From RSA11 sp965652565 (GTDB taxonomy: Bacteria; Actinomycetota; Thermoleophilia; Solirubrobacterales; 70-9), in assembly GCA_965652565.1 (NCBI GenBank), contig CBFGWL010000016.1, positions 1-42,475 on the forward strand: a stretch of 42,475 bases of DNA, written 5' to 3'. Below the pieces are notes generated by a model, which was given only the letters and a program-made list of their open reading frames with translations, had not been told where the DNA came from and ran no database searches. Made by a program: the position numbers and the translations under genes. Position 1 is the stretch's first letter. The number at the start of each line of letters is the position of its first letter. This document shows positions 32,433-40,609 of the stretch, piece after piece.

Positions 32433-32438
32433 TAGGCT
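32433..32438 (+). promoter_or_regulatory. -10 element TAGGCT of the CHASE-phosphatase gene
   Basis: TAGGCT lies 7 nt before ATG 32446. Only a weak purine stretch could serve as an SD. Confidence 0.4.
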
Positions 32439-32445
32439 GCGCGTG

Positions 32446-34686
32446 ATGCGGCGCAACCGGGCCTTGCGGGGCTTGATCGTCCTCGCGATCGTCGTCGGCG
32501 CGATGATCGTGGCTTTCGAGGTATGGGACGCGGAGAAGCGGAGCGTCGAGCGTGACAACGAGGCGCTCGCCCGGCGCGCGGCCGCCGCCGTGGTCCGGAT
32601 GGCGGATTTCACCGCAGGCAGCCTCCGCGGTGCGCAGGGACTCCTGGACTTCGACGGCCGGATGGGCCGCAACCGCTTCCGCCGGTTCGCGCGCGAGGTG
32701 CTCGAGGACAGCACCTTCGAGACGATGACCTGGTCGCCGCGCGTGATGGGCCCCCAGCGGCGTAAGTTCGTGAGAAACCGCCTTGGCAAGAACGCCTCGA
32801 TCGTGGGGATCGGCCGTGAGGGGACCGGCACGGTGCCGATCGGCAGGAAGGCGGTGTATTACCCCGTCGAGCTCGTCCATCCCGAAGATCGGGTGCGCCG
32901 GCAGATCATCGGCGTCGACGTCTCCTCCGATCCGACGCGCAGCGACGCCGCGCTGATCGCGCGGGACACGGGCGAGCCGACCGCGACGCCGCCGATCAAA
33001 ACGGTGCGCACACAGGAGCTTGCGGTGACGGTCTTCCAGCCGCTCTACCGTCCTGGCCGCAAGCGGCAGAAGACGTTCCAGCGCCGCAACTCGATCCGCG
33101 GCTTCGTGACCGGCACGTTCTACATGCGCGTGCTCGCTCAGCAGGTGCTCGAGGCGCTGCCGCCCGGAACCGAGTTCACCGTGATGGACGGCGATCAGCT
33201 TGTGTTCGACACCGGGCTCGGCGACAACGAGTACGCCAAGGAGACGAGCGCGGGTGTCATCGGGCGCACCTGGGCGGTGCGCGCGGCGGGCCCGGACCAG
33301 CCCTCGAAGGCGGGGGCGTTCGCGATCGGGCTCGGTGGGCTGCTCGTGGCTTTCCTGGCCGCCCTGGTCTTCGTGCTGGCGGACCGTCGCGAGGCGCGCC
33401 TGGAGGCACGGCGTCGCGGCGCCGAGCTGCGCTCGCAACGCGACGCCCTGCAGGCGCGCACCGCCGACGTGCTCGAGAGCGGGCTGACGGTCCGCGAGCG
33501 GATGAGCGCGCTCGCCAACGAGCTCGTGCCTTCGATCACCGACTTCTGCATCGTCGATGTCGAGGACGGCCCGCAGGGCTGGAGGCGCGTTGGCGCTGCC
33601 GCGGCCGATCCGGATCTGCGCGCGCGACTCGCTGCGGGCCGACGGGTGGACGGGATCCCGCTCGGCCCGAATCCCGGCCGCGCCGCGTTGCTCTTCGACG
33701 CGGAGGCGCGCACGGCGCTCGTCGCCGGCAACGAGACGGAGGGCGTGGACGAGGTGCCGGTCTCGTCGATCATCGTCCTGCGTCTGTTCGCGCGTGGGCG
33801 TCGGGTCGGCCTCGTGTTGCTGGGCCGCCTGCGGCGTCCGGGTGGCCGCGATTTCACCGCGGACGACATGCAGCAGCTGCGCGAGCTCGGCAACCGCGCG
33901 GCGCTGGCCCTCGACAGCGCCCGGCTGTACGAGCGCGAGCGCGGGACCGCGGAGACCCTCCAGAGCCACCTGCTCCCCTCACGCCTGCCGACACCTCGCG
34001 GCATCGAGGCGGCCGCCGTGTATCGCGCCGGCGGCGAGGGACTGCACGTGGGCGGCGACTTCTACGATCTCTTCCCGGTGGCCGAGGGCTGGGTGGCCGT
34101 CGTGGGCGACGTGTGCGGCAGCGGCGCGGAGGCGGCCTCGCTCACCTCGCTGCTGCGCCATACGCTGCGCACCGGCTCGCGCCTCTCGCGCCCCGAGCAC
34201 GCGCTGGCGCTCGTCGACTCCGCCGCGCGCGAGGAGACCGACGGCCGCACCTTCCTCACGCTCGCCGCCGCCTGGCTGGACGACCCGCCGCCGGGCAACG
34301 CGGTGACCGCTCGAGTCGCCGTGGGCGGCCATCCGGAGCCGCGCATCGTGCGCCGCGACGGTTCCGTGCAGCGCATCGACCCGAACGGCCCGCTGCTCGG
34401 CGTGGTGAGCGACTGGTCGATCTCGACGACCGAGGTCACGATCCGTCCGGGGGAGACGCTCCTGCTGTTCACCGACGGCGTCACCGAGGCGCGTCGCGAC
34501 GGTGAGCTCTACGGCGACGAGCGGCTGGACGCGCAGCTCGCCCGTCTCGCCGTGCAGCCGCTCGCCGAGATGCTGCGCGCGATCGAGGACGACGTCGTGC
34601 ACTTCGCCGGCAACGGTGTGGGCGACGATCTGGCGATGCTGGCCTTACGGCCGCGCACGACGCCGCCCGCGATCCCGGCGGACTAG
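32446..34686 (+). CDS. CHASE-GAF-SpoIIE (PP2C-type) sensor phosphatase
   Basis: 746 residues from ATG 32446; the frame to 32236 is unsupported. A membrane helix at about 8-25, an external CHASE-type sensor domain (about 35-285; FETMTWSPRV, HPEDRVRRQIIGVDVSSDP), a second helix (about 292-312), a helical linker, a GAF-like domain (about 350-490) and an RsbU/SpoIIE phosphatase (about 515-735). Metal motifs: GGDFYDLF (536-543), VGDVCGSGAEAAS (553-565), FTDGVTEAR (675-683) and GDDLAML (726-732). Such proteins dephosphorylate anti-sigma-factor antagonists, so this one likely controls a sigma factor in response to an extracellular ligand. Confidence 0.9.
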   Translation: MRRNRALRGLIVLAIVVGAMIVAFEVWDAEKRSVERDNEALARRAAAAVVRMADFTAGSLRGAQGLLDFDGRMGRNRFRRFAREVLEDSTFETMTWSPRVMGPQRRKFVRNRLGKNASIVGIGREGTGTVPIGRKAVYYPVELVHPEDRVRRQIIGVDVSSDPTRSDAALIARDTGEPTATPPIKTVRTQELAVTVFQPLYRPGRKRQKTFQRRNSIRGFVTGTFYMRVLAQQVLEALPPGTEFTVMDGDQLVFDTGLGDNEYAKETSAGVIGRTWAVRAAGPDQPSKAGAFAIGLGGLLVAFLAALVFVLADRREARLEARRRGAELRSQRDALQARTADVLESGLTVRERMSALANELVPSITDFCIVDVEDGPQGWRRVGAAAADPDLRARLAAGRRVDGIPLGPNPGRAALLFDAEARTALVAGNETEGVDEVPVSSIIVLRLFARGRRVGLVLLGRLRRPGGRDFTADDMQQLRELGNRAALALDSARLYERERGTAETLQSHLLPSRLPTPRGIEAAAVYRAGGEGLHVGGDFYDLFPVAEGWVAVVGDVCGSGAEAASLTSLLRHTLRTGSRLSRPEHALALVDSAAREETDGRTFLTLAAAWLDDPPPGNAVTARVAVGGHPEPRIVRRDGSVQRIDPNGPLLGVVSDWSISTTEVTIRPGETLLLFTDGVTEARRDGELYGDERLDAQLARLAVQPLAEMLRAIEDDVVHFAGNGVGDDLAMLALRPRTTPPAIPAD

Positions 34687-34713
34687 CGAGCCGCCGGGCG
34701 TCCCGGCGGCTCG
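34687..34713. terminator. Bidirectional terminator, perfect 12-bp stem
   Basis: CGAGCCGCCGGG (34687-34698) pairs perfectly with CCCGGCGGCTCG (34702-34713) around a 3-nt loop, starting right after the TAG of the phosphatase gene. It separates convergent genes. There is no T run. Confidence 0.7.
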
Positions 34714-34722
34714 CCAAGCCGA

Positions 34723-36537
34723 CTACTTCGAGTAGAGCTCCTCGACCTCGTCCTCGTACTTCGCAGCGACGACGTTGCGCTTGACCTTCAGCGTCGGGGT
34801 GAGCTCGCCGCCCTCCTGGGAGAGGTCGCGCGGCAGGATCTTGAACTTCTTGACCTGCTCGACGCGCGCGAACTTCTCGTTGACCTGATCGAGATGCGCC
34901 TGGATCGAGCCGAGGACCTGCTCGTTCTCCGCGAGGCGCGCGGGGTCGGGATCGAGGTTGTTCTGCTCGGCGAACTTCGCCGCCTCCTCGGGGTCGAGCG
35001 TGAGCAGCGCCACCAGGTAGGGCCGGCGGTCGCCGATCACGACGCACTGCGAGACGAGCGGGTGCTGCTTGATCTCGGCCTCGAGGTTCGCCGGGGTGAT
35101 GTTCTTGCCGCCCGCGGTGATGATGATGTCCTTCTTGCGCCCGGTGATCTTCACGAAGCCGTCCTCGTCGATCTCGCCGACATCCCCCGTGTGGAGCCAG
35201 CCGTCCACGAGGGTCTCGCGGGTCGCCTCCTCGTTCTTGTAGTAGCCCTGGAAGACGTTGGGGCCCTTCACGAGGATCTCGCCGTCGTCGGCGATCTTGA
35301 TCTCGACGCCCGGGAACGGCTTGCCGATCGTCCCGAACTTGAACTCGTCAGGCGTGGCGATCGTCGCCGCCGTCGAGGTCTCGGTCATCCCCCAGCCCTC
35401 GAGCACGAGCACGCCGGCGGCGTCGAAGAACCGCAGGATGTCCGGATTGATGGGCGCCGCTCCGGAGATGGCGAGCTTCATGCGCCCGCCGAAGATCGCC
35501 TGGATCTTGCTGAGCACCAGCCGCTCGGCGAGCGCGTGCTGCGCCTTGAGCAGCGGGTTCGCGCCGCCGCCGCGCTCGGCCTCGCGATAGCGCATGCCGA
35601 CCGAGATGGCCCAATTGAACAGGGCCTTCTTGATGCCGCCGGACTCCTCGGCGCCGGTGGTGGCGGCGGTGTAGATCTTCTCGAAGATGCGCGGCACCGA
35701 CGGGAAATAGGTGGGCTTCACCTCGGCGAGGTTCGGGACGATCTTCAGCGGGTCCCGCTCCCAGTAGGCGAGCGTCGAGCCGAGCTCGAAGTTGCCGAAC
35801 TGGACGAGCAGCGCGAACGAGTGCGCCAGGGGGAGGAAGAGGTAGGTGATGTCCTCCTCGCCGCTGCCCAGCACGTCCTTGGCGACGACCATGTCGATCA
35901 TCGCGCGGTAGTTGCCGTGTGAGATCACGCAGCCCTTGGGCGGCCCGGTCGTGCCCGACGTGTAGATGAAGGTGCAGATGTCGTCCTTGGTGACGGCCTT
36001 CCAGCGCTCCTCCCATTCGGAGGGATCGCGCCCGGCGCCGCGCTCGATCAGCTCATCCATCGAGATCGCGCCGCCGCCCGTGCCGGTCATGCGGATCACG
36101 TGCTCGAGCTTGGGGCACTCGTTGCGGATCTTGCGGATCTTGTCGAGCTGCGCGTCGTCCTCGGCGATGACGGCGCACGAGTCGGAGTTCTCCAGGACGT
36201 ATTGGCACTCCTCGGGCGAGTTCGTCTGGTAGATCGGGACGACGATCGCGCCGATGCTGAGCGCCGCGAAGTCGAAGTACGTCCACTCGGGTCGCGTGTT
36301 GCCCAGGATCGCGACCTTGTCGCCCTTCTGGATCCCTAGTTCGATCAGGCCGAGCGCGAGCGCGCGCACCACCTCGCCGACCTCGGCGTAGGTCCTCCCG
36401 ACCCAGTTGCCGTCGTCGTCCTTGTACAGAACCGCCCGGCGCGCGCCGTAGCGCTCGACGGACTTGGGCAGAAGGTCGGCGACCGTGCTGGAACCCACCT
36501 TGGTTGCGGCATCGCTCGCGACGGTTGCGGACTCCAT
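34723..36537 (-). CDS. Long-chain fatty-acid--CoA ligase (AMP-forming, FadD15-like)
   Basis: 604 residues. The acyl-adenylate-forming family activates fatty acids with ATP and CoA. Seen: P-loop YTSGTTGPPKG (192-202), the linker region LFLPLAHSFA (near 235), GWGMTETSTA (near 390), the adenylate motif WLHTGDVGEIDEDGFVKITG (near 455-475), RKKDIIITAGGKNI and the C-terminal catalytic Lys region GELTPTLKVKR (near 582-592). The length and LTPTLKVKR ending fit the long-chain class found in actinobacteria. No membrane segment. A GCGGCC-TAG-GGCCGC hairpin (36580-36594) lies upstream in a 115-bp gap that separates it from the small HTH-like gene. Confidence 0.93.
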   Translation of the reverse strand: MESATVASDAATKVGSSTVADLLPKSVERYGARRAVLYKDDDGNWVGRTYAEVGEVVRALALGLIELGIQKGDKVAILGNTRPEWTYFDFAALSIGAIVVPIYQTNSPEECQYVLENSDSCAVIAEDDAQLDKIRKIRNECPKLEHVIRMTGTGGGAISMDELIERGAGRDPSEWEERWKAVTKDDICTFIYTSGTTGPPKGCVISHGNYRAMIDMVVAKDVLGSGEEDITYLFLPLAHSFALLVQFGNFELGSTLAYWERDPLKIVPNLAEVKPTYFPSVPRIFEKIYTAATTGAEESGGIKKALFNWAISVGMRYREAERGGGANPLLKAQHALAERLVLSKIQAIFGGRMKLAISGAAPINPDILRFFDAAGVLVLEGWGMTETSTAATIATPDEFKFGTIGKPFPGVEIKIADDGEILVKGPNVFQGYYKNEEATRETLVDGWLHTGDVGEIDEDGFVKITGRKKDIIITAGGKNITPANLEAEIKQHPLVSQCVVIGDRRPYLVALLTLDPEEAAKFAEQNNLDPDPARLAENEQVLGSIQAHLDQVNEKFARVEQVKKFKILPRDLSQEGGELTPTLKVKRNVVAAKYEDEVEELYSK

Positions 36538-36652
36538 CGCTTGGCTTCCTCTCTCTCTAAAGCAGGGGTCTCCTCACCGGCGGCCTAGGGCCGCTTTGAG
36601 GGAGGTATATCAGCCGGGCGGTGCTCAGCCCTCGGCTTCTCTGTGGTGCCGC

Positions 36653-36835
36653 CTAGGCGACGGCGCGACGCTGCTTGTTCTGCTCCGTGGCGCTACGCAG
36701 GGAGGCGATGAAGAGGCTCTTGTCGATTCGGCCGTGGAAGATCGGGACACCCATCTCGAGACACTTGGAGATCACCTCCTGCCGCTTCATGTTGACCTCG
36801 TCGGCAAGCTCGGTGGGCGTCAGGTGATTGGCCAC
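36653..36835 (-). CDS. Small helix-turn-helix/IF2-N-like protein
   Basis: 60 residues from GTG 36835, preceded by the SD AAGGAG; an upstream extension in frame to 36910 has no support. The sequence LTPTELADEVNMKRQEVISK (5-24) and CLEMGVPIFHGRIDKSLFIA (25-44) resembles the small three-helix domain at the N-terminus of IF-2 and other short HTH proteins. The basic tail ends QNKQRRAVA. It may bind nucleic acid. It stands alone between the Nif3 and acyl-CoA ligase genes. No closer family is recognised. Confidence 0.6.
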   Translation of the reverse strand: MANHLTPTELADEVNMKRQEVISKCLEMGVPIFHGRIDKSLFIASLRSATEQNKQRRAVA

Positions 36836-36917
36836 GATATGTCTCCTTGGGGTCGAAAACCTCTCCCTTTGAAGCAGTCTTACCCCGTCCGCCGGACGTG
36901 TCAACCGCAACTAGCGC

Positions 36918-37679
36918 TCAGACCGGGTTCGGCACGTCGATGAACTCGTGCTCGACCCCGAAACGTTCCGCGATCAACTCGCCGAGCCGCTTGATACCGA
37001 ACGTTTCCGTCGCGTAGTGGCCGGCGCCGAAGAAGTGGATCCCGCCCTCGCGAGCGTCGGCCATGACGTGCTCCGCGGGCTCGCCAGTGACGAGCGCATC
37101 GAGGCCGAGCTCGATCGCTGCGTGGATCTCCGAGCTGCCCGCGCCCGTGACCACGCCGATCCTGTGTACGCGCTCCGAGCCGAACGCGAAATGCAGCGGC
37201 TCGCGCTCGGTCGCCTCGCGAATCCGGCGCGCGAGCTCGTCCGCGGGGACGCCCTCGGCGTGCGTGCCCACGCAGCCGATCGGCGCGCCCTTGACGACGC
37301 CGAACGGCTCGTCGGCGGGCTCGAACCCGAGCGCGCGGGCGACCAGGACGTTGTTGCCGATCTCGCGATGGGCGTCGAGCGGCAGGTGGTAACCGGCGAC
37401 GGAGAGCTCGTGCGTGAGCGCGATGCGCAGGCGCTCGGCCATCGCCGGGCTCAGGGCGCGCGGGTGGAAGTCCCAGAAGAGCCCGTGATGGGCGATCACC
37501 AGCTGGGCACCGGCGTCGACGGCTCGCTGCAGGAGCTCGCGGTGCGCGGAGACGCCGCTCGCCACCTTCGTCACCTCCGCGGCGCCCGGGACCTGCAGTC
37601 CGTTGGGGCCGTAGTCGGTGAACGAGTCGATGGCAAGCAGCGTGTCGCAGAAGTCGATGATCTCGTCGCGCGTGGCCAT
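36918..37679 (-). CDS. Nif3-like dinuclear metal center protein
   Basis: 253 residues, SD AGGAG 8 nt upstream. The Nif3/YbgI family forms toroidal hexamers with a two-metal site. Seen: DYGPNGLQVPG (22-32), LVIAHHGLFWD (60-70) with the metal His pair H64-H65, and YHLPLDAHREIGNN (97-110) with D102. A C-terminal GAGHYATETFG provides the remaining His and Glu. The length of about 250 is the short form without the extra middle domain. The substrate of the family is unsettled. It diverges from the 93-residue gene by 38 bp. Confidence 0.92.
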   Translation of the reverse strand: MATRDEIIDFCDTLLAIDSFTDYGPNGLQVPGAAEVTKVASGVSAHRELLQRAVDAGAQLVIAHHGLFWDFHPRALSPAMAERLRIALTHELSVAGYHLPLDAHREIGNNVLVARALGFEPADEPFGVVKGAPIGCVGTHAEGVPADELARRIREATEREPLHFAFGSERVHRIGVVTGAGSSEIHAAIELGLDALVTGEPAEHVMADAREGGIHFFGAGHYATETFGIKRLGELIAERFGVEHEFIDVPNPV

Positions 37680-37703
37680 GGCAGCTCTCCTGTAGCTCTC
37701 CCG

Positions 37704-37709
37704 TAGATT
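37704..37709 (+). promoter_or_regulatory. -10 element TAGATT of the 93-residue gene
   Basis: TAGATT lies 8 nt before ATG 37718 and there is no SD, which fits a leaderless mRNA. Confidence 0.45.
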
Positions 37710-37717
37710 TCTCCCAC

Positions 37718-37999
37718 ATGTCCGAGACGCCCGCAGCCGAGCCCGCGGACAGCGCCGCGGGCAACCGCGACGCCGCCGGCTTCGTCCAGGCGCTGATGGA
37801 TACAGAGCTGTACTCGATCGGCGCCTTCTTCTGTGACGAGCATCCCGAGCTCGTCGACGAGGTCGTGCGCCGCAGCGAGGCGATCGAGGAGGCCGGCCTC
37901 GAGGCGTACGCGCGTGCCAACTCCGAGCCGGTGGAGCAGGCGTTCGAGACGCTGCTCACCGGGCTGGCGGTGCGCTACTACAAGGCGGTAGCCGGTTGA
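37718..37999 (+). CDS. Small acidic protein of unknown function
   Basis: 93 residues, strongly acidic, mostly helical by composition. The first 18 residues are Ala/Glu/Pro-rich and probably flexible. The core is FVQALMDTELYSIGAFFCDE followed by an amphipathic helix. No motif is recognised and no membrane segment is present. Its TGA overlaps the TTG start of the next gene (TTGA), so the two are probably translated together and may act together. Confidence 0.6.
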   Translation: MSETPAAEPADSAAGNRDAAGFVQALMDTELYSIGAFFCDEHPELVDEVVRRSEAIEEAGLEAYARANSEPVEQAFETLLTGLAVRYYKAVAG

Positions 38000-38715
38000 G
38001 CCCCTGGGTGCCGCGCGTGCTGCTCGTGCTCGCCGCGGGCGCGATCGTCTGGGCCGTCGTCTCGATCGCGCTCGGCGAAGGCGGGCCGGAGGCGATCGAG
38101 ATCGAGGGCGCCGACGAGGTGCTGACCTTCTATGCGGGGCTCCGTCAGGAGGCTGAGCGGCTCGGGGAACCGGGGGCCGAGGTCGAGATCGACGTCTTCA
38201 CGGATCTGCGCTCGACCGACAGCGCCGACTTCTACGAGGAGACGGTCATGCCGCTGGTGGACGAGGTGGTGCGCTCAGGCGACGCCCTGATCAACTTCCG
38301 GCACCGGTCGGTCGGGGGTGCCGCGGTCTCGCTGCCGGCGGTCGCCGCGACGATCGCGGGGGAGCAGGACCGACAGTGGCAGTTCGCTGATCTCGTGTTG
38401 CGCAATCTGGAGCGGGCCGGCGCCGCCGCCGACGAGAACTTCCTGCAGGATGTGGCCGACACGCTGCGCGGGATGACGCGCGACTTCGACGCCGAGGAGT
38501 TCGCGAACGAGCTCGCACCGTGCGCCGACGACGATCCCGGGACCTCGTGCCCCGCGGCGGCGACGCCCGAGGCCGACGACCAGCTCGCTACCGACCTCGA
38601 GTTGACCGCGGAGCCCGCGCTCGTCATCACGGGCCCCGGCGGCAGCGAGACGCTGATGAACTCCCCGTCCTTCGAGGACGCGCGCGCGGCGGTCGAGCGG
38701 GTCGCGGGGCCCTAG
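37996..38715 (+). CDS. Membrane-anchored DsbA-like thioredoxin-fold protein lacking CxxC
   Basis: 239 residues from TTG 37996; GTG 38008 is possible. An N-terminal membrane helix (about 6-26) would place the rest outside the membrane. The pattern VEIDVFTDLRSTDSADFYEE (63-82), then ALINFRHRS (97-105), WQFADLVLRNLERAG (128-142), FLQDVADTLRGM (149-160) and PALVITGPGGSE recalls DsbA-like domains with their helical insert. The CxxC that should follow the first strand is absent (LRSTDS in its place). Two other Cys (about 176 and 185) lie in a loop. A non-redox role is likely. Its TAG shares CTAG with the convergent gene. Confidence 0.6.
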   Translation: MSPWVPRVLLVLAAGAIVWAVVSIALGEGGPEAIEIEGADEVLTFYAGLRQEAERLGEPGAEVEIDVFTDLRSTDSADFYEETVMPLVDEVVRSGDALINFRHRSVGGAAVSLPAVAATIAGEQDRQWQFADLVLRNLERAGAAADENFLQDVADTLRGMTRDFDAEEFANELAPCADDDPGTSCPAAATPEADDQLATDLELTAEPALVITGPGGSETLMNSPSFEDARAAVERVAGP

Positions 38716-39455
38716 GGCGTCGCGTCGGTCGGGCGATCGGCGGGCGCCGAGGCCGCGCCGCTGAGGAGCGGGCGCAGCTTGCGCATCAACAGCAGCAGGA
38801 GGACGAGCAGGACGGCGCCGGCCCAGACGATCGGGTCCTCGAGCGAGAGCGCATCGAGTCGCGACCCGTAGTAGATGAAGATCGCGGTGATCGGGATGTA
38901 TCCGATCGCCGTCGTCCACAGAAACCGCAGCACCGGCACGTGCGCTGCGCCCGCCACGTAGCTGAACAGGGAGAACGGCACGATCGGAACCAGCCTGGCC
39001 GCCAGCAGCAGGGTCGCGCCGCCGCCGTTGATCACGCGCTCGGCGCGCTCGAAGCGTTCCCGCCCGATGAACCGGTGGAGGACGGGCCGCGCCGCCGTGC
39101 GCCCGATCCAATAGGCGAGCATGCCCTGGACGATCCAGCCAGCCATCACGAGGCCGAGCGCTCCCCAGAAGCCGAACACGAAGCCCGCGGCGGCGTCGAC
39201 GATCTCGGCCGGATACCAGACGAAGGTGTGCGCGAGCAGCAGGCCGTAGAGGATCGCGATGCCCGCGCCCCGGTTGAGCTCGTCGCGCAGCGCGTCGGTG
39301 TCGCCGCTGAGCGCGTACTCGACCGCTTGGCGCAGCGGGTCGATGATGAGCACCGCGAGCCCGAGGGTGAGTACGCCGGCGACCGTCACCGCGATCCCCG
39401 CCCAGGGGATCTCGGGAGGCGCGCCCCCGTCGCTGGCTGGAGGCTCGCTCCGCAT
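38712..39455 (-). CDS. TVP38/TMEM64 family membrane protein (VTT domain)
   Basis: 247 residues with five to six hydrophobic segments. The family core is visible: FVWYPAEIVDAAAGFVFGFW (78-97), LAYWIGRTAARPVLHRFIG (113-131), LLLAARLVPIVPFSLFSYVA (149-168) with the conserved R and P residues, and FLWTTAIGYIPITAIFIYYG (178-197). Members of this DedA-related group are implicated in lipid scrambling or transport across the membrane. CATACT lies 8 nt before the ATG, so it may be leaderless. Confidence 0.88.
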   Translation of the reverse strand: MRSEPPASDGGAPPEIPWAGIAVTVAGVLTLGLAVLIIDPLRQAVEYALSGDTDALRDELNRGAGIAILYGLLLAHTFVWYPAEIVDAAAGFVFGFWGALGLVMAGWIVQGMLAYWIGRTAARPVLHRFIGRERFERAERVINGGGATLLLAARLVPIVPFSLFSYVAGAAHVPVLRFLWTTAIGYIPITAIFIYYGSRLDALSLEDPIVWAGAVLLVLLLLLMRKLRPLLSGAASAPADRPTDATP

Positions 39456-39463
39456 CGCGTCTC

Positions 39464-39469
39464 AGTATG
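39464..39469 (-). promoter_or_regulatory. -10 element CATACT of the TVP38-like gene
   Basis: On the minus strand CATACT ends 8 nt before ATG 39455; no SD is seen. Confidence 0.35.
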
Positions 39470-39521
39470 CCCTGCGCCGGGCCGCCCGGTTGTGATCGCG
39501 GCCGTTTGCCGCGTGGGCCGG

Positions 39522-40373
39522 CTAGAGCAGGATGATGCTGATCACGATCGCGATCGCAGTGCCGTAGAGCGAGAGGTTCGAGAAGAACCGCTCCCACACG
39601 CCCCGGTAGCGGACGCTGCCCATGATCACGAGCCCGACGATGTGCGCCAGGTTGATCAGTCCGAAGGCGCCCGCGAGCAGCAGGCGGACGGTGTCCTTGT
39701 TGACGCCGCCGTCTGCGGTTTCGGAGAGGCCCTCAGAATCCGCGGCGGCGAGCACGACGAGCACGATCGTGCCGACGATCGCGACGACGATCCCCGCGAT
39801 GTCGCGGATCGACATCGGCGGCAGGTTCCCCGAGCTGGGCTCGTACTCCGCGTCCGGGGGCGGCTGCGCGCCCTGCGAGGTGTGGGTGCGCTCATGGCGG
39901 CCGTCGGGGAAGACCTCGTAGTGGACGATCGGCACGTCGAAGCGCTGGCTCGCGCGCTCGAAGAGGTCGCCCTCGAGCCAGCGCGTGCCCTCATGATGGG
40001 TCACGAGCACGATCTCCTCCGCCGGCGCGCGGCGCAGCGCGTCCTCGATCGCGAGCAGGGGATCGGAGTCGCCGACGAAGCCCTCCGCGTTCACGCCCGC
40101 GTCGCGCGCCTCCTCGACGGACTTCTCGAGGCGCTCCTCGGCGAGCTCGCGGCTCTCGTCCACGTTGCCCGAGACGTGCTCCAGGCGTGAGCCGGCGAAC
40201 GCGGGCGCGACCACCCGCACCTCTGCGGGCCGGCCGTCGCGATGAGCCTTGAGCTCCTCGCGCAGCGGCTCGGTGATGTGTTCATCAGCCGCGACCACGA
40301 GGATCCTGCACGGATCGTCGGGGCCCGGCTTGGGGACGTCAACTACGGGTTTCGCACCGGCTCCAGATTCCAC
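39522..40373 (-). CDS. Membrane protein with N-terminal universal-stress-like domain
   Basis: 283 residues from GTG 40373. The N-terminal 22-155 has an alternating strand/helix pattern like universal stress/Rossmann-type domains: CRILVVAADEHI (22-33), AEVRVVAPAF (49-58), EEIVLVTHHEG (119-129) and FDVPIVHYEVFPDG (144-157). A linker (about 160-190) leads to three hydrophobic helices (about 193-212, 233-252 and 264-283). The combination of a nucleotide-binding-like domain and membrane helices suggests a sensor or a transport partner, but no family is recognised with confidence. Confidence 0.6.
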   Translation of the reverse strand: MESGAGAKPVVDVPKPGPDDPCRILVVAADEHITEPLREELKAHRDGRPAEVRVVAPAFAGSRLEHVSGNVDESRELAEERLEKSVEEARDAGVNAEGFVGDSDPLLAIEDALRRAPAEEIVLVTHHEGTRWLEGDLFERASQRFDVPIVHYEVFPDGRHERTHTSQGAQPPPDAEYEPSSGNLPPMSIRDIAGIVVAIVGTIVLVVLAAADSEGLSETADGGVNKDTVRLLLAGAFGLINLAHIVGLVIMGSVRYRGVWERFFSNLSLYGTAIAIVISIILL

Positions 40374-40442
40374 ATCGGAGCGTTACCCACGGCTTGGGCG
40401 GCCAAACGACGGGCCATCTGGCAGAAACGTTTCCGGGCCTGC

Positions 40443-40448
40443 GATAAT
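40443..40448 (+). promoter_or_regulatory. -10 element GATAAT of tRNA-Pro
   Basis: TGC-GATAAT lies 10 nt before the tRNA 5' end. No good -35 box is seen at 17 nt. Confidence 0.5.
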
Positions 40449-40458
40449 TGGCGCCGCT

Positions 40459-40532
40459 CGGGGCGTGGCGCAGCCTGGTAGCGCGCACCGTTCGGGTCGG
40501 TGAGGTCCCCGGTTCAAATCCGGGCGCCCCGA
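40459..40532 (+). tRNA. tRNA-Pro (anticodon CGG)
   Basis: 74 nt. The acceptor stem CGGGGCG/CGCCCCG with discriminator A, a D arm with GCGC stems, the anticodon arm CACCG-TTCGGGT-CGGTG and the T arm CCCGG-TTCAAAT-CCGGG are all intact. The anticodon loop reads CGG at 34-36 with G37, giving proline (CCG codons). CCA is not encoded. Confidence 0.97.
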
Positions 40533-40535
40533 TGC

Positions 40536-40591
40536 AAAGCCGCGCGAGGCCCGGCAGCCAAGACTGGCGAGCCGGAGCCCCGCGCGGCTTT
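40536..40591 (+). terminator. Intrinsic terminator after tRNA-Pro
   Basis: AAAGCCGCGCG (40536-40546) pairs with CGCGCGGCTTT (40581-40591). A second small stem CCGGC/GCCGG lies inside. TTTTCCTTTG follows on the plus strand. Confidence 0.85.
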
Positions 40592-40609
40592 TCCTTTGTT
40601 CCGGGTTGG

